DNA of 62,000 nucleotides from Mesostigma viride (Eukaryota; Streptophyta; Mesostigmatophyceae; Mesostigmatales; Mesostigmataceae), in NCBI GenBank assembly GCA_009746045.1, contig RPFO01000015.1:3165836-3227835 (forward strand), written 5' to 3'. The notes beneath the pieces are model-generated. The model saw only the letters and a list, made by a program, of their open reading frames with translations, was not told where the DNA came from and did not search any database. The first letter of the stretch is position 1; every line of letters begins with the position of its first letter. Made by a program: the position numbers and the translations under genes. This document shows, one piece after another, positions 20,107 to 32,900 of this stretch.

Positions 20107-22045
20107 TGAAATGGGTGTTTCGGGGAAATGGGTATATTTTATTAGCCAATTATGGACCAAAGAGGTGAGAGGGGAAATGAGTATCAGCGAATCCTAATGA
20201 AGGTGGGCACACACACGTGTGGCGGTGACAGGTGAAAGGCTAATAGGGCGCGTTATTAGACCAGGGAAGCCATTGGACCTGAGTAATGTCGCCATGAGGC
20301 ATACTGGTGAATACCTGATTACGGCCCAGTAGATCATGAAAAAGCTGGAGCGGGCTGGGCTTGTCGTTATTGGGCCCTGGGTCCCACACCCTGTGTTGTT
20401 CCTGAGCTAACAGCCAGTAGCGGCGCATAGCCGCATTCCATAGGTATATAAAGCGCCGGACTACGCCGCCGCGGGTATACTCCTCGCGGACCTTAAAGAC
20501 GGTCTCGTTGCGTATGGTCCATATCGCGTATAGCATAGTAGTGCGTAGCCATATCCATTCTGCTTGGGAAACTGAAAGCTCGGTCCCTGGTGTGCCAGCA
20601 ATACCGAAAATGATGGTACGCACGCTGATTGGGAGAGTGGGTGGCGATGCCGTCCATGCGGCCCAGATGTTAATGAGCCACGTCCAAACCCCAGGGAGAT
20701 TACAGTAAAGAAACCTGTGCTCAATGGTTTCACTAGGGTGCGTGCACAGGCATGATGCATCATGACCAAAACGCTCGTGGAGCGTAGCGCAGACCCCTAT
20801 CGCCCTATGCATCAAAAGGTGTTGTACATCAGTGGCCCTGCGGTCCACGAGAGGGTGGTCTACCGCCAGGGTAATCATCTTAACCCAAGTGTAGCCCGGC
20901 CAATGTATTCCCCAGCGGGCTCGGCCCGGATGGGGCTGATGGTACGTATGCAACAAGATATCATAACCCCAATCTGCGGTGTACTCAAAGATACATTTGC
21001 TGGTTCTGATGTCCCCCTTGGTTAAGACCCATCCAAATTCAACCGGGTCCAGATGTAGTAGATCGAGCCGTGTGTTGCCCACGTGTAGCCATGTAATGCT
21101 CTCAACCGGGGATAATGGGTCCGGCTGGATCATGCAAGATCTTGGCACAGACCATGGGACTACGCGTATGCGGTGACACTGGGAAGCTGGCGTGTACGCA
21201 TATAAGGTGGATAGTTGATACAGACACCCATTGTGGCCAGAAATAGCGTCCAGCAGCTGTAGTTGGAGCCCCTCATGTGGCAGAACCGTCACGACTAAAC
21301 CCTTGCACGCAGGCGTGACTCCGTCGGCGTAGAAGCTAACCCAGTCGCCGGTTATAATTGGCTTGCGTGGGGCAGTCATCAATGCATGCCACGCAGCTGG
21401 TATCGCACTTATAAGAGTTTGCCACGCTTGCAGGGAGGGCATGTGGGAGACCCAAGTGCTGACCTCGTCGTAGCTGAGCCGTCGATACGTAGCGCCGTGC
21501 CCCAGGTAGAGGTCCAGCACCCTGACAATCGGCGGTGACGCGCGCAGAAAGCCATCATACAGGTTGTGTCCGTGGAGAGTGCCGAGGGGCTTGTTAGTAG
21601 CGTCTGTGATTAAGTCATTAAAAAAGAGTGGCTGCCGTGCCACCTCCTCCCTAGTAGTAGGAAAGACTAGGCGACCCGGCTTGAGCTTATTGTAACCTGT
21701 CCATATGCGCTGCCAGTACCATGGGAGTCCTTTGTACGAAATAAGGGTGCTGCCCAGTATGCCCGCCCCCATGAGTTGCCACGAGGTGCCACTAGCATGG
21801 GTGGAAAGAGAGGCTAGCGTTTCACGTGCAAGCATGCAGCCAGGGTGTGTGTTAACTCCCATAAAAGCGGATATCACTTGTTTAGCATACAGCGACCACA
21901 GACGCCATTGTATGTTGTGGAGCCCGAGGCCCCCGTGCACCCATGACATGAAGGACATCTCTCTGCTGATCCATCCGTGGACCGTGTGGGAGATTAAGCC
22001 TTTCTGTTTCCAGACAAAATTGCTGCCAAGGCGTTGGATGAGCTG
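20107..22045 (-). mobile_element. 5'-truncated L1-type LINE, C-terminal ORF with zf-RVT
   Basis: A minus-strand frame runs from about 22040 to a stop at 20240 (572 residues from the first Met at 21958, with clear coding similarity upstream). It begins in the post-polymerase region (FVWKQKG...WVHGGLGLHNIQWRLWSL), typical of the segment after the RT domain in plant and algal L1-like elements. It ends with a zinc-binding RT-associated motif (CLCTHPSETIEHRFLYC) and AIWTIRNETVFK. The catalytic RT and endonuclease parts are absent, so the copy is 5'-truncated and cannot move itself. The direct repeat TGAAATGGGTGTT at 20107-20119 and 22046-22058 is the probable target duplication, although the same word also belongs to the related 3' end at 19626. 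Confidence 0.8.
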
Positions 22046-22058
22046 TGAAATGGGTGTT

Positions 22059-22789
22059 ATTCTTCCGAAAATTGGCTCCGCCGTAGAGTTTCAACGGGCA
22101 AGTTGCAAACACGCACGTTACTTGATAGTATGGATGGAGAGACTCTCTGCGGCCCCATGTGGGGTGCGGCGTGGAAACAACTGAACTGAACTGAACGGTA
22201 GTGACCAGGTAGGTCCTCCGTCCTAGTACTGTCGCTTTCCGATAGTACCACCGATACTAAATATATCTGGCCCTCGGCCACTATAGATTCTCTGCTGCCC
22301 ATGTGCGGCGTGGGACACAACAACAAGTCAACAACAACAACTGGCGCTTTCACACATCATGGCGACCATGGCGAGGCAATTTGCACGATGTGCCAGGCGA
22401 GTGTCTGCATAACTGCTCGAGTTGTGCCGCTGGGTATGGCGTCTGGCTTGCGGTAGAACGCCAGGCTGTCGCGCCCATGCTGCTGCTGCCCACACCCATG
22501 CGGAATAATTACAAGTTTGCAACAGTGAATAATGGGCGAGGAATGTTTCGATGTTTTTTTGTTTGAGGTCGCCAGCTTTCTGGTGTTGGCACTACGTGCG
22601 CAGCTGTAGGGACGCGTGCCATCCCACTGATCGCTTGATGATATTTTTATTACAGCAAGTAGGAGAAATGGGCGTGGTGCTTCCTCATCGCCGTTTAAAT
22701 TGACGTTAGCTTGGAGCCTGGACAAGGGATGTCATAGTTCAGCTGTCCGGAATAGCACTGTTTGGCTAGAAGGGGGTCTTCATCCTGCA
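22059..22789. other. Repeat-rich upstream region of the PPR gene
   Basis: The segment 22060-22135 repeats the flank of the ATCC array. Two short related repeats (about 22130-22190 and 22265-22320; CTCTCTGC..CCCATGTG..GGCGTGG) also recur near 43660-43725. The region from 22330 to 22789 shows no gene and presumably includes the PPR promoter, for which no TATA-like element could be assigned. Confidence 0.5.
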
Positions 22790-25700
22790 ATGGGGCTTGT
22801 TCGAAGGCTGGGTGGTCGTGCACCACGACTGTTGGGCATCAGCCGTACATCAGTGTTAAGACCGTCGACCATAGCCACAGGGTCCTTCGCTTCCTCAAAC
22901 TGCGGTAGGTGCACGCATGTGTCACCAGCAGCACTTTCCTGGCCGTCTGCATGCATGCGCTTCGCTGCCATTCCGGGAATCTAATATTTCACGTTCTAAC
23001 CTTTTTGCTTCGCACGATGCAGCCGCCCCGGCGGCCAGCCGCGTTCTTGACATCCTCCGCCCGTTTTCCTCGGAGGTTGCCTTCCGCCGACCCGCCGGTG
23101 CCGGCGCCTCGCCCGCCTATTATCGACCCGCCGCCTCGTTGCGCGACAAGGACCCGTTCTCTCTGCCGCCGACGGCGGCCCTCAAGGCGCTCCGTGAGCT
23201 GGCGAACCTTCGGCAAGCCAAGCCGCGCGACGCAGCGATGCATGGTTCAGGCCGTTGGACGCCCGGCGCAGCGGCGGCGGTGATTGGTAAGCTGGCATCC
23301 CAGCGCAAGCTTCAGGATGCGATGGCTGCGTTCCACCTGGCGCGCTCCCTGGGCCTGTGCGACGGTGGTGTGTGCGCCGCCATGCTCAAGGGTTACGCGT
23401 CGTCGGGCCTGTTTGCCACCGCGCTTTCGCTGGGGGTGCTGGCGGAGGCCCAGGGTGCCGGATGGCAGCCTTCATCGCGCGGGCTAGGGGACCTGATCAT
23501 TGCCTGTGGCCGCGCGCGCGACATGGCAGGGGTGGACGCTCTGCTGCAGTGCGCGCCAGCCCTGCTGGCGGCCAACAAGGGCGAGGACGCTGCCAGCTGG
23601 CAGGCCTACCTGAGGGAGTCCGAGTGCCGTGCGGCAGGTCTAGCGGGCGATGTCGCGCGCGTGCGGGAGTCGATGCAGGGGGTGGAGGCGCAAGGATGCC
23701 CCGTCCCACTGCACATGTACACCAGCCTGGCCTACGCACTGGGCAACGTGCGGCCACAGGCCGGCGGTGCCGTGCCCGCTAGTGCCGGCGCCGCCCCAGG
23801 CACACATGGCGGCTCCCGCAGCGCTCCCACTCGCCGCGTCGACGCTGTTTTTGGCGTGGTGGATGAGGCCAGGCGTGCGGGTATGGCGCCCGACACAGCC
23901 CTCATGAACGCGTGCCTGTGGGCATGCACGTGGGACGGGGAGGGTGGCCGCGCCATGGCGACGCTTGCCGACATGGAGGCGGGCGGGATGGGGGCGGCAG
24001 CAGCACCCAACGCGGAGAGCTACCTGGCAGCCGTGCGCGCGTGCAGTCCGCGCCAGCTGGATGACGCCTTCGCGCTGGTGGGGCGGCTCACACCACAGGG
24101 TGCCGCAGATGCCAGCAGTGACAAGCAAGGCGCTGGTGCCGCTAGTCCTGGCGCTGCGTCCAGTGTTGCAGGTGGGTCCGCCCCCCGGCCCAGCCTGACC
24201 CTATACAACGCGCTCATCCAGGCGGCGGGGGCGGCGGGCCAGCCGCAGCGTGCACGGGAGGCCATGGATGCGGCCAGGGCGGCTGGTTTTGTGCCGAACA
24301 CCAGCAGTTACAATGCGCTGCTCGCTGGGTACTTGCGCAGGCACGACCTTGCAGGGTACCGCGTCGCGCGTGACGAGATGGCAACGGTGGGCGTGGCGCC
24401 CAACACGCGCACGGAGCAGCTGGACACACGCATGGCCGCCGAGGTGGGTGGGGTGGGTGGGGGGTGGAGGGTTAGTTTGTGTGTGTGTGGGTCGGGAAGG
24501 GTGGGGAGGAAACGGGGTGGAGGAAGGGGGGATGGCTGCTAGCTTGGCCACGCAACACTTGCCTTGTGTTACACTTCACCGGGTGGTGCTTGGTGGGTTC
24601 CGCCAGGGACCTGCTGGGTACATGCAGTGCATCGTGGGTGTGGGTGGCCACATGAGTGCGAGAGGAAGGTTGCGGGGCCGCCGTGCTGCTGGTGGGCGTG
24701 CGTGTGGTTGTGTCTTTGTAGACACTTGGGCCGCGTTGTGTTGGGTGCTTGGGGCCTTGGGGAAGGGAGGGAGGGAGGGAGGGAGGGAGGGAGGGAGGGA
24801 GGGAGGGAGGGAGGGAGGGAGGGAGGGAGGGAGGGAGGGAGGGAGGGAGGGAGGGAGGAGGGAGGGAGGGAGGGAGGGAGGGAGGGAGGGAGGAGGGGGA
24901 GGGAGGGAGGGAGGGAGGGAGGGAGGGAGGGAGGGAGGGAGGGAGGGAGGGAGGGACGATTCCACGATCCTATCCAGCCAAGGGGGGGATGGTCCTGGAA
25001 GATGAGCTCTAGTACGCTTCTGTTGGGAAGGCCTGGCACTTTTCCACAGACAGGCTTGTAAGAATATGTTTGTTAGGAATGCTGTCCGTTCACTTTTGTT
25101 AGGGATGCTGTTGATTCACTTTTGTTAGGGATTCTGTTGGTTCACTTTTGTTAGGGATCCTCTTGGTTCACTTTTGTCAGGAATGGTGTTGGGTCAGTCG
25201 ACAACGGTTGCATTCCACGGACGGGGCCCGTTGACCATGGTGGCAGCATGGCCGTCATCTCATTAATGGGGTGATTTGGGGGCTTTGAGCCTGGCTTCCC
25301 GGTGCAAGCGCTTCTCTCGGAGCAATGGTATCTGCTTGCGTCTGTGTCATCCGAGTTACTTATCATAAGTCGGGTTGGGTGGTAGCTGGCCACTTTGGGC
25401 TGCCTGCCCTACGCATTGTTACTGCCATGCCCCCAATGCTACTGCGGGCCTGACGGCATGTCACCACACGCCTGACTGAATGCTAGTGCATGCCTGACCG
25501 CATGCCTGCCCCCAACGCGTGCCGGCCGGCAGGCCGGCAACGTGCGCGCCGTCTCCTCCGCGCTGCTCGCCGCCAAGTCGCGCCGCGTGCTGCTGCGCCT
25601 GGCCGACTACAACCAGCTATTGTGGACATGCTCCCAGGGGCCCAACTGGCCCAACCTGCCCCGCGTGCTGGGCATCAAGTCCCAGATGCAGCTCCAGGGC

Positions 25701-27520
25701 GTCACGCCCGACCTGACCTCGTACAACCTCATGCTCAAGTGCTGCTCCGCACCGGGCCGCGCCATCCCGAGCAAGCGCCCAGGGGGGGTCGACCCCGAGG
25801 ATGAGGACGACGCCAAGGGCATGGCCTACCGCATGGAGGTGGCCGAGGTGCTGGTGGCGGAGATGAGAGCGCAGGGCGTGGCGTTGACGGCATTAACGCT
25901 AGAGCGGCTGTTGTATGCGTACGCACAGGCGGGAGACAAGGACAGGGCCGGCGCGCTGCTGGTACGCGTGAGGGGGGGGGAGTTTGCGCCGGGCGTTACG
26001 GCGGTCAGCGGCAGGATGTACGAGGCCGCCGTGCGGTGCTGCCAGCGGAGCGGCGATGTGGCACGGGCGGAGGCCCTGCTCGAAGAGATGCGATCGGACG
26101 GGTTGCAGCCCAGGGTGGTAGGTGGTGGCTGGGTGCAGCCCAGGGTGGTAGGTGGTGGCTGGGTGCAGCCCAGGGTGGTAGGTGGTGGCTGGGTGCAGCC
26201 CAGGGTGGTAGGTGGTGGCTGGGTGCAGCCCAGGGTGGTAGGTGTTGGCTGGGTGCAGCCCAGGGTGGTAGGTGGTGGCTGGGTGCAGCCCAGGGTGGTA
26301 GGTGTTGGCTGGGTGCAGCCCGGGGCGGGGGTGCTGTTTGCCAGCAGACCAAGGTGGTGGGTGCTCTCGGTGGTCGCGCCCATGGGTATGAAGTAAGAGA
26401 TTCATGGAGTAATCACGCGGTCCCGTCGGGAAGCCGCGGATCAGTTGCCCATGGGGAGGGTTGGGGCATGTACTGTGAACTCGATACTTGAGCACCTTTT
26501 TTGGGGGGGGCGGATGGTTAGCGTCGGGGTGTGTGGTACGCTTTTTATGTTGGGTGGTGGTGGAGCGTTTGCGGTGAGCATTTGTGGGTGAGCATTGGAG
26601 TCGGGGGGGCTGGTCATGCATTGACAAAAGTCGGTGGGGTTCCCTCACTGGGCATATGTTTTGGGGACAAGGGGCACGCACCCGTGGCCTTGAAGTGCTG
26701 GCGTTGCCACTCACCCGCCACCAACATACCCTCCCTGCGGACATTCGCCACCCTGCAGGGCGTCTACGCGTCCATCATCCGCACATACGGGTACGCCGAG
26801 CCCCCCGACCTCGACCGCATGTTCGCCTTTCTGGACGCCTCACGTGCCCAGGCCGGCGTGACGGATGCAAGCGGCCAGCTGGTGCCGCCCGTGTTCTCCG
26901 CCGCCGCGTTGGCTTGCACCACCGCTGGGGCGCCGGCGCGCGCGTGGTCGCTGCTGGATGCCCTGCTGGCGCGCCAGGGGCCCCTGGATGAGCTGTCGGC
27001 GTCGTCGGCCATGGCGGTGTATGCGTCCGCGGGAGACGCCGAGGGCGCCCGCGCGCTGCTTGGGCGGGTCAAGAGCGAGCTGGGTGGCCCGCCGCCCTCG
27101 CTGCCGACCCACTCAGCCGGCAAGCTGGTGTCGCTGTACCTGCTGGCGGTGCAGGCGTGCGGGGTCGTGGGGGATGCGGCCGGCGCGCGCGCGTTGCGTG
27201 ACGAGTGCGAGCAGCTGGGGTTGCTTCGCAAGGAGGCCACCGGGTGGGCCGACACGTGCAGTGCACGGCTGCAGATGGCCCGGGCGCTCGTCTCGGCAGT
27301 CGCGACAGCTGGCGACACCCAGGGTGCGCTGGACCTGATCTACGCCAGCCGCCAGCAGGGCGACATCATGGACGCAAAGACGTTCCGCGCTGTGCTGGCT
27401 TCGACCAAATCGGACACGCAGCGGCAGGAAGTCACCCTGCTGATGAAGATGGACGGGTCGCAGGACCCGTTGCAGCTCGATGAAGCGGCCGCGCCACACC
27501 CTGACTTGGCTGCTGCTTAA
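22790..27520 (+). CDS. Pentatricopeptide-repeat (PPR) protein, 4 exons, 959 aa, probably organelle-targeted
   Basis: The inferred exons are 22790-22904, 23023-24443, 25533-26114 and 26759-27520, and together they give one frame of 959 codons. Exon 1 starts MGLVRRLGGRAPRLLGISRT and is Arg/Ser-rich without acidic residues, as expected for a mitochondrial or plastid presequence. Intron 1 has donor G|GTAGGT and a CTAAC branch-like word before TTTTTGCTT...CAG. The mature part has repeated helical hairpins of PPR type, such as LTLYNALIQAAGAAGQPQRA, TSYNLMLKCC and SGDVARAEALLEEMRSDGLQ. PPR proteins of this P-like class bind organelle transcripts and act in their processing, stability or translation. 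No E/DYW or SMR domain is visible. The coding exons are GC-rich, unlike the flanking repeats. Introns 2 and 3 contain a GGGA array and a 30-bp minisatellite. The exact target RNA and organelle cannot be read from sequence. Confidence 0.85.
24766..24957 (+). repeat. (GGGA)n microsatellite in PPR intron 2
   Basis: About 190 bp of near-pure GGGA/GGAG repeats with two phase breaks (near 24857 and 24893), inside the 1,089-bp second intron (24444-25532). The purine-only strand is the transcribed-sense strand, so the pre-mRNA would carry a long G/A run. Confidence 0.95.
26101..26330 (+). repeat. 30-bp minisatellite spanning the PPR exon 3 donor site
   Basis: Seven full and one partial 30-bp units start TGCAGCCCAGGGTGGTAGGT. 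The first unit overlaps the end of exon 3, and the proposed donor (CCCAGG|GTGGTA at 26115) is repeated in each unit. A 30-bp period keeps frame, so use of a later donor would add 10 residues (VQPRVVGGGW) per unit. Two units differ by a single G to T. Confidence 0.9.
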
Positions 27521-27908
27521 GAGCCACCACCTGCTATGTTGTGTGAAGAATATTGCAGCGATGTTGCTTGCGGGGACTAGCTTGCGTACCAAGCGGCTGT
27601 CTCGTGGATGTTGGTGGGCATTGAACTTGCCATGCTAGTTTGTGATGGTCTATCGTTAGCATTGTTTGTTCCTTGGTTGATAGCACCCTGGGCAGCTTGC
27701 CATCAGTGATTTCTTGGGTTAAGGGGACGGGACATGCGCGAATTTTTTGGCGCCAAAACATTCGCGGCAACGTCCGAGGTACCGTTTATACCGTGAAAAG
27801 TGGGTGCACGGTGCGCGCACCCCTTGCGGGAGTGGTCATGGCGACTGTTTTCAGGCGAAACTACCACAATAGGGCAAGAGAAATGCAAACTATTCACTCG
27901 AATGTTAA
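27521..27908. other. PPR 3' flank
   Basis: This is non-coding sequence between the PPR stop codon and the second TTAA element. No terminator-like or RNA gene structure is recognised; a 3' UTR is expected here. Confidence 0.4.
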
Positions 27909-29654
27909 CCCGTGTTTTTTTACAACGCGATACATCGCGTTGTAGCGTTAGAACGCGATGTATCGCGTTGTAATCTGACACGTGGCAAACCTATTAAACA
28001 TGCGATGTTTGGTCTGAAACTTTCAACATAGGTCAGAAACATCTCATAGAATTCAAGAAAAAATTCTGGTATTTTTGGTATTTTTTTTGTGACAGCTGCA
28101 AACAAATATGTACCACTGAAATCAGGCATTTTCGCGGGACGAAGGTGAAGACGACGGCGATGGCGGCAGGTAGATCTCGCCAGTTTTCGCGCGAATTTCA
28201 GTGGCTGTTGGGTAGCACGACCATATGATGATGCGTTCAAAGGTTGATAATTAGGTTTCTACGAGTTTGTTAAGGTACTGGGGCAAAGGAAACGTAGTTT
28301 TTTCCAGTTTCTCACCCAACTTTCATGCGGAAACCCTGGAAACCGGCATACATATTATTACGTCAAGACTCGGGTCTGCTGCGGCACCATGCTTGGTATT
28401 TCCATGTTGTTTCGACTTCTTAACACATGTTTATTCATTCCGAACGCCCGGACTCTCGGCTAAACCGAGATTTGTGCAGACTTTTATTGGGTAGCTCCGG
28501 GCATGATGGTGCCTGCAAATAGCGTAAGGCGTGACGTACCGTGGCTATTGCTACGGTATGCTGTATTTTCCTGGAAATGGCCTCTGCCACCGGCTCAATA
28601 GTGCTTGCAGGCGTAAGTATATCGTGTTTCTACCTAGTTTCTGCCAGTTTTCCACTTATTTCTACCGACCTCTGCCCAGCCTCTCTAAGACCGCCATCCT
28701 CCTCGACGTTGCTTGCATGTCAGCCATAGCAGGTTGCAGTTGTGCAGTATTTAGGTGCTGTATATAACGTCGTCAAGCCGTGCATATATCGTGAGGATGG
28801 GATGTTGATGGTTTATACTGCGTTGATTGTGCAAGAAGATCAGCTAGGTGCCCATAATCATGGTGTATAATCATGTTTTGTTAGCATCTTGCCACCATTT
28901 GCTAGCATGCATTCCAGCGTCATCTTTGCCTGCATGTAAGCTCATGGATCACTCAACCTATCCAAGCCTTGCATTACACGTGCCTCTTTCTTTCAGTATT
29001 GCACGCGTTATGGAATGAAAACCCAGCACCTCCGTTCCCACGAGGCATGTGCTCAACACGTTGTGAGAGTGGATGATGCTTTGGCTATGGCTGCCTGATT
29101 CAGTCATATTAGGTCATCCAGTCATGATGTTTTATGCATGTTTGATGCTGTATAACTTATACAACACCTATTTTCAACGTTTTGACCCTCCAAGCTCACT
29201 ATGGCCCCGTTTATGGGGCTCGTGTCGTTGAGTAATGTTGTGAAGGGCTCTCATGTTTCCCACTGCGTTGTACTGCGTTGTAATTGTGATGCTAATGAAA
29301 AATAGCTCCAGTGGCCCAATGGGCCTGAGTTTTGTTTCACAGAGCCTGCATATGTTGCCCATAGCTCGTGCAAGAAGCCAGATTTTTTTCATGAACCATT
29401 TGCCCATAAGCACATGACTTGTGACCTAGGGTCAACAAATCGCGGTCATGGTCAGACCCCCCTGTATTCAAACCAGTGTATCTCTCTAATGAATAAGCGT
29501 TTTGTAGGTCTGAGTAGCTCAAAAAATCCTTTGATTTATGGGCTTTCAGGAAAGTATATACATGACCATGAAAAAAATTTTTCCTTAGGTGCTATACGCG
29601 TTCTAAAAAAAGCTTACAACGCGATATATCGCGTTCTAATTAAAAAAACACGGG
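27909..29654. mobile_element. TTAA-flanked (piggyBac-like) non-autonomous element 2, 1,746 bp
   Basis: The element has TTAA on both sides (27905-27908 and 29655-29658). Its inverted repeats start CCCGTGTTTTTTTA (left) and end TAAAAAAACACGGG (right). Just inside each end lies the palindromic word ACGCGATACATCGCGT or ACGCGATATATCGCGT. On the left it is present twice, in hairpin arrangement (27923-27972). The interior is AT-rich with only small unconvincing ORFs, so it is non-autonomous. Its ends share only CCC with element 1, so it is a separate family using the same target. Confidence 0.85.
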
Positions 29655-29975
29655 TTAAAGAAGATGAGTATATGATGTTGGTTTGTGGCGGAAATAAGCT
29701 GGTTTACAATATCGCTGTTGTTTTTATATGCCATCGGCATGGGGGTTAACCTGAACTTTTTGGTCGTGCGGAATGAAATAGAATTCAGCTCGAGTAGTTT
29801 TACACCGATTGTCTCGAGTCCAGTTCTCAAATTCTCAAGTTCTCAGAGGGCGTCGCCCGAGATTAATTAAGAGGTACCTTGAAATTAAATAAGAGGCATG
29901 CCTCTATCAAGATATATTTTTGGAGGCGAGTTTCGATTGGCGTTAAGTTGTAGTATGGGACGACAACATGTCAAG

Positions 29976-32900
29976 TCCTGTGCGCCGACAACAAGATCGC
30001 TGTTCTTGGAGTCCAGGAGCACCGACGCACCGTTGACCCTCAGCACGCGGTCAACGGTCTGCTGGTCGACGACCTGCGTGCAGGCTGGCGGTTCCACTAT
30101 GGTGGCGGCGACGCGCCGGGCCAAGGTGGTGTGGGCCTCTTGTGCTCGCCGGCAGCATCAGAGCAGCTCCAGTCCATCGTGCTGCGGTCCCCGCGTGTGC
30201 TAGTGGCCACTTTTTCGGCCACTGAGGGCCATTCACACCACACGCTAACCGTTATCGTGGGATATGCACCACATGCGGGTCGAGCTCAGGCGGAACGTGA
30301 GGCCTTCTTCGACGCCCTCAAGGAGGAGGAGGCCAACATCCCAGCTCGGCACTTCCTGGTTATGCTGCTCGACGCCAACGCCACGCTGCCAGTTGGCACT
30401 GGGGGCGCTCAGTATTCCCCAACCAACACGACAGCCAACGGTAACACGCCTTTATTTGCGAATCTGCTGGCAGAATCTGCGCTGGTTGCATGCAATGCTT
30501 CTTTCGCACGCCCCGCTGAGCAGCTGGCCACCTTTTTTGGGCCGTCGGATCGGGTGGTGTGCCTTGATTATGTCTGCGTACGTCGGGCTCAGCGCCCCTC
30601 AGTTGTCGATGCTCGCGTCCTGCAAGATTCTGTCAGCACGGTGGAATCTGATCATCGTCTCGTGCTCGCTCGCATCAGATTGCGGTTTCCTGGGGTGAAA
30701 CCGTCGCGACAGCTGGCACCTCAGCCAGATCTGAAAGTGCTCCGGATTGTGCTGAAGGATGCCGACAAGATGTCAGCAGAAGAGCAGGCCGCTATGTCGC
30801 ACAGGGATGATTTCCTGGCCGTCTTCGACGCCGGGGGCAGCCGACAGCAGTTACACGCCATTCCGCCGCCGGGGGATATTTCAGTGATCCTCCGTGGTGT
30901 CGCCGCCAAGTATCGCCTGGCTGCCCGCACCCTCCCCACCTTGCCTCCGCGTCGGCAGCTTGCTGTCCACCGTCACGCCCCGACAGTGGTCGCCGCCAGG
31001 CAGATGCTCCGCCGCAACCGAGATCCGCTCGCCAAACCTGGGCTGCAAGCAGCTCTGAGGGCCGCCTACGAGCAGGCTGAGAAGGCAGATGCTCAGCAGA
31101 TGGTCAAGGACCTGCGCAGCTGCCAGCAGAAGCACGACGGCAAGGGGGCCTGGTTCTGGTACAAGCGCCTCGGGCACCCGGACGGCCTCGGCCGGCCCCA
31201 CCGCCACGACGTCCCCGGCGCCCCAGCCCAGCGGCTTCGTACCTGGGCCACGGCCACGGCCGAGGTCGTGGGGACAGCTGCGCCGCCCCCACCCCTGCTC
31301 CCAGCCGCCGCCGCCCGTCCGGCCGCCCTGGCCGGCCCCGCAGGGCCCCCGGCCCCGCCTAGGTCAGCGGCGGACTACCTAGTCCCCCCGCTGGTCGGCC
31401 CACTTGGCGACCCGTCTGACATGCCTCCTTTCACCTCTCGCGAGGTCACGGAGGCGGTCCAGCGCCTGCGTTATGACGCAGCCACCGGCTCTGACGAGAT
31501 TCCGGCCGCAGTTGTAAAACTTGCAGCCGAATTCGAGGACACAGGTGTTATGCTGCTCTTCCGGGACATCTGCAACCGCCTTCTGCTGTCGTCGCAACCA
31601 CCTCCAGCGGCCTGGCAACACAGTTTTCGCACGATGCTGTACAAGAACAAGGGGTCGCCTGCCGACCCCGGCAACTACAGAGGGGTGTGCATTCAAAGTG
31701 CCCCCCTCAAGCTTCTTATGCGGCTCATCCTGAACCGCCTGCGCACGGCCCTGGACGGTCACCTCAGCGAGACTCAGCACGGCTTCCGTTCAGGTCGCAA
31801 CACAGTACAGGCGCTCTTCGCTACTCGCCGACTGGTGGAGGAACTGCAACGCCTTCAGCCTGGTGAGTCCCCTTTGCACCTTGTGCTGGTGGACTTCATC
31901 AAAGCCTTCGATTCAGTTTTCTGGCCTGCGCTTTGGGACATCCTCGAGTTGTTCCGGATCCCCCGCCCCCTGATTGCTGTCATCCGCAACCTGTATGAAG
32001 GGTCCACCACTTCGGTGCGCACTTCTTACGGGACCACGCCCCCATGCCCTTTACAGAAGGGTGTGTGGCAGGGCTGCGTGCTGTCGCCCTACCTGTTCAT
32101 TATTGTTGTCGAATACGTAATGATTCAGGCGCGCAAGCGATTTGCCCGCATCGTGGGCAGGGAACCAGGAGTGCAGGTTGCTAACAAATTCTGGCATGGC
32201 GGTGCGGACACGGAGATTCGGCTGGCAGACATCATTTACGCAGACGACACCACCCTCTTTGAGGACACTGAGCACGTGCAGACATGGCTTGACTGCCTGG
32301 CTCTCGAGGCCCGTGCAGTGGGGCTTGAGGTCAGCAAGAAGACAGAGGCCCTGGCGGTTGGGCTCACCACCTCAGCGCCGCCCCTCTATCTCCTAGACGG
32401 CTCTCGAGTCCTGTATCGGGACCGCGTTAAGCTGCTGGGCAGCCTGCTCCCTAGCTGCGAGGTGGATGTGGACCACCGCATCTCCCTCGCCTGGCACGCT
32501 TTACGCCAGTACCGGGCCCTATGGCGCAAGCCCCTGGGCAAGATCGAGAAACAGGACCTGTTCAAGGTCCTCGTCCTTCCTGTTCTCACGTATGGCGCCG
32601 AGACGTGGACCCTCACCGCCGACCTGGCCCGCAAGCTGGACGGCGCGGTCACCAGCATGCTGCGTTCCATTTTCAGAGTAGGATATGCTGCTCATGTCCG
32701 CAATGAGGACCTGTACCAGGGCATGCCCTATATCACCAGCACAATTAAGCAACGCCGCCTGCAGCTAGTAGGGCACCTAGCTCGCACCAATCAGGTAGAC
32801 ACCTCACGTGGCCCCCCCGCAGGACTGCGACCAGCCCAGCCTGGCCGGCACCTCCTGACGTGGGCTGGGCCCAGTGATGTTAGACGCCGCAAGGCCCGCA

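Noticed and set aside
23640-24128. Antisense ORFs across the PPR exons
   Set aside because: High GC content makes long antisense frames common; the plus strand carries PPR motifs and splice signals.
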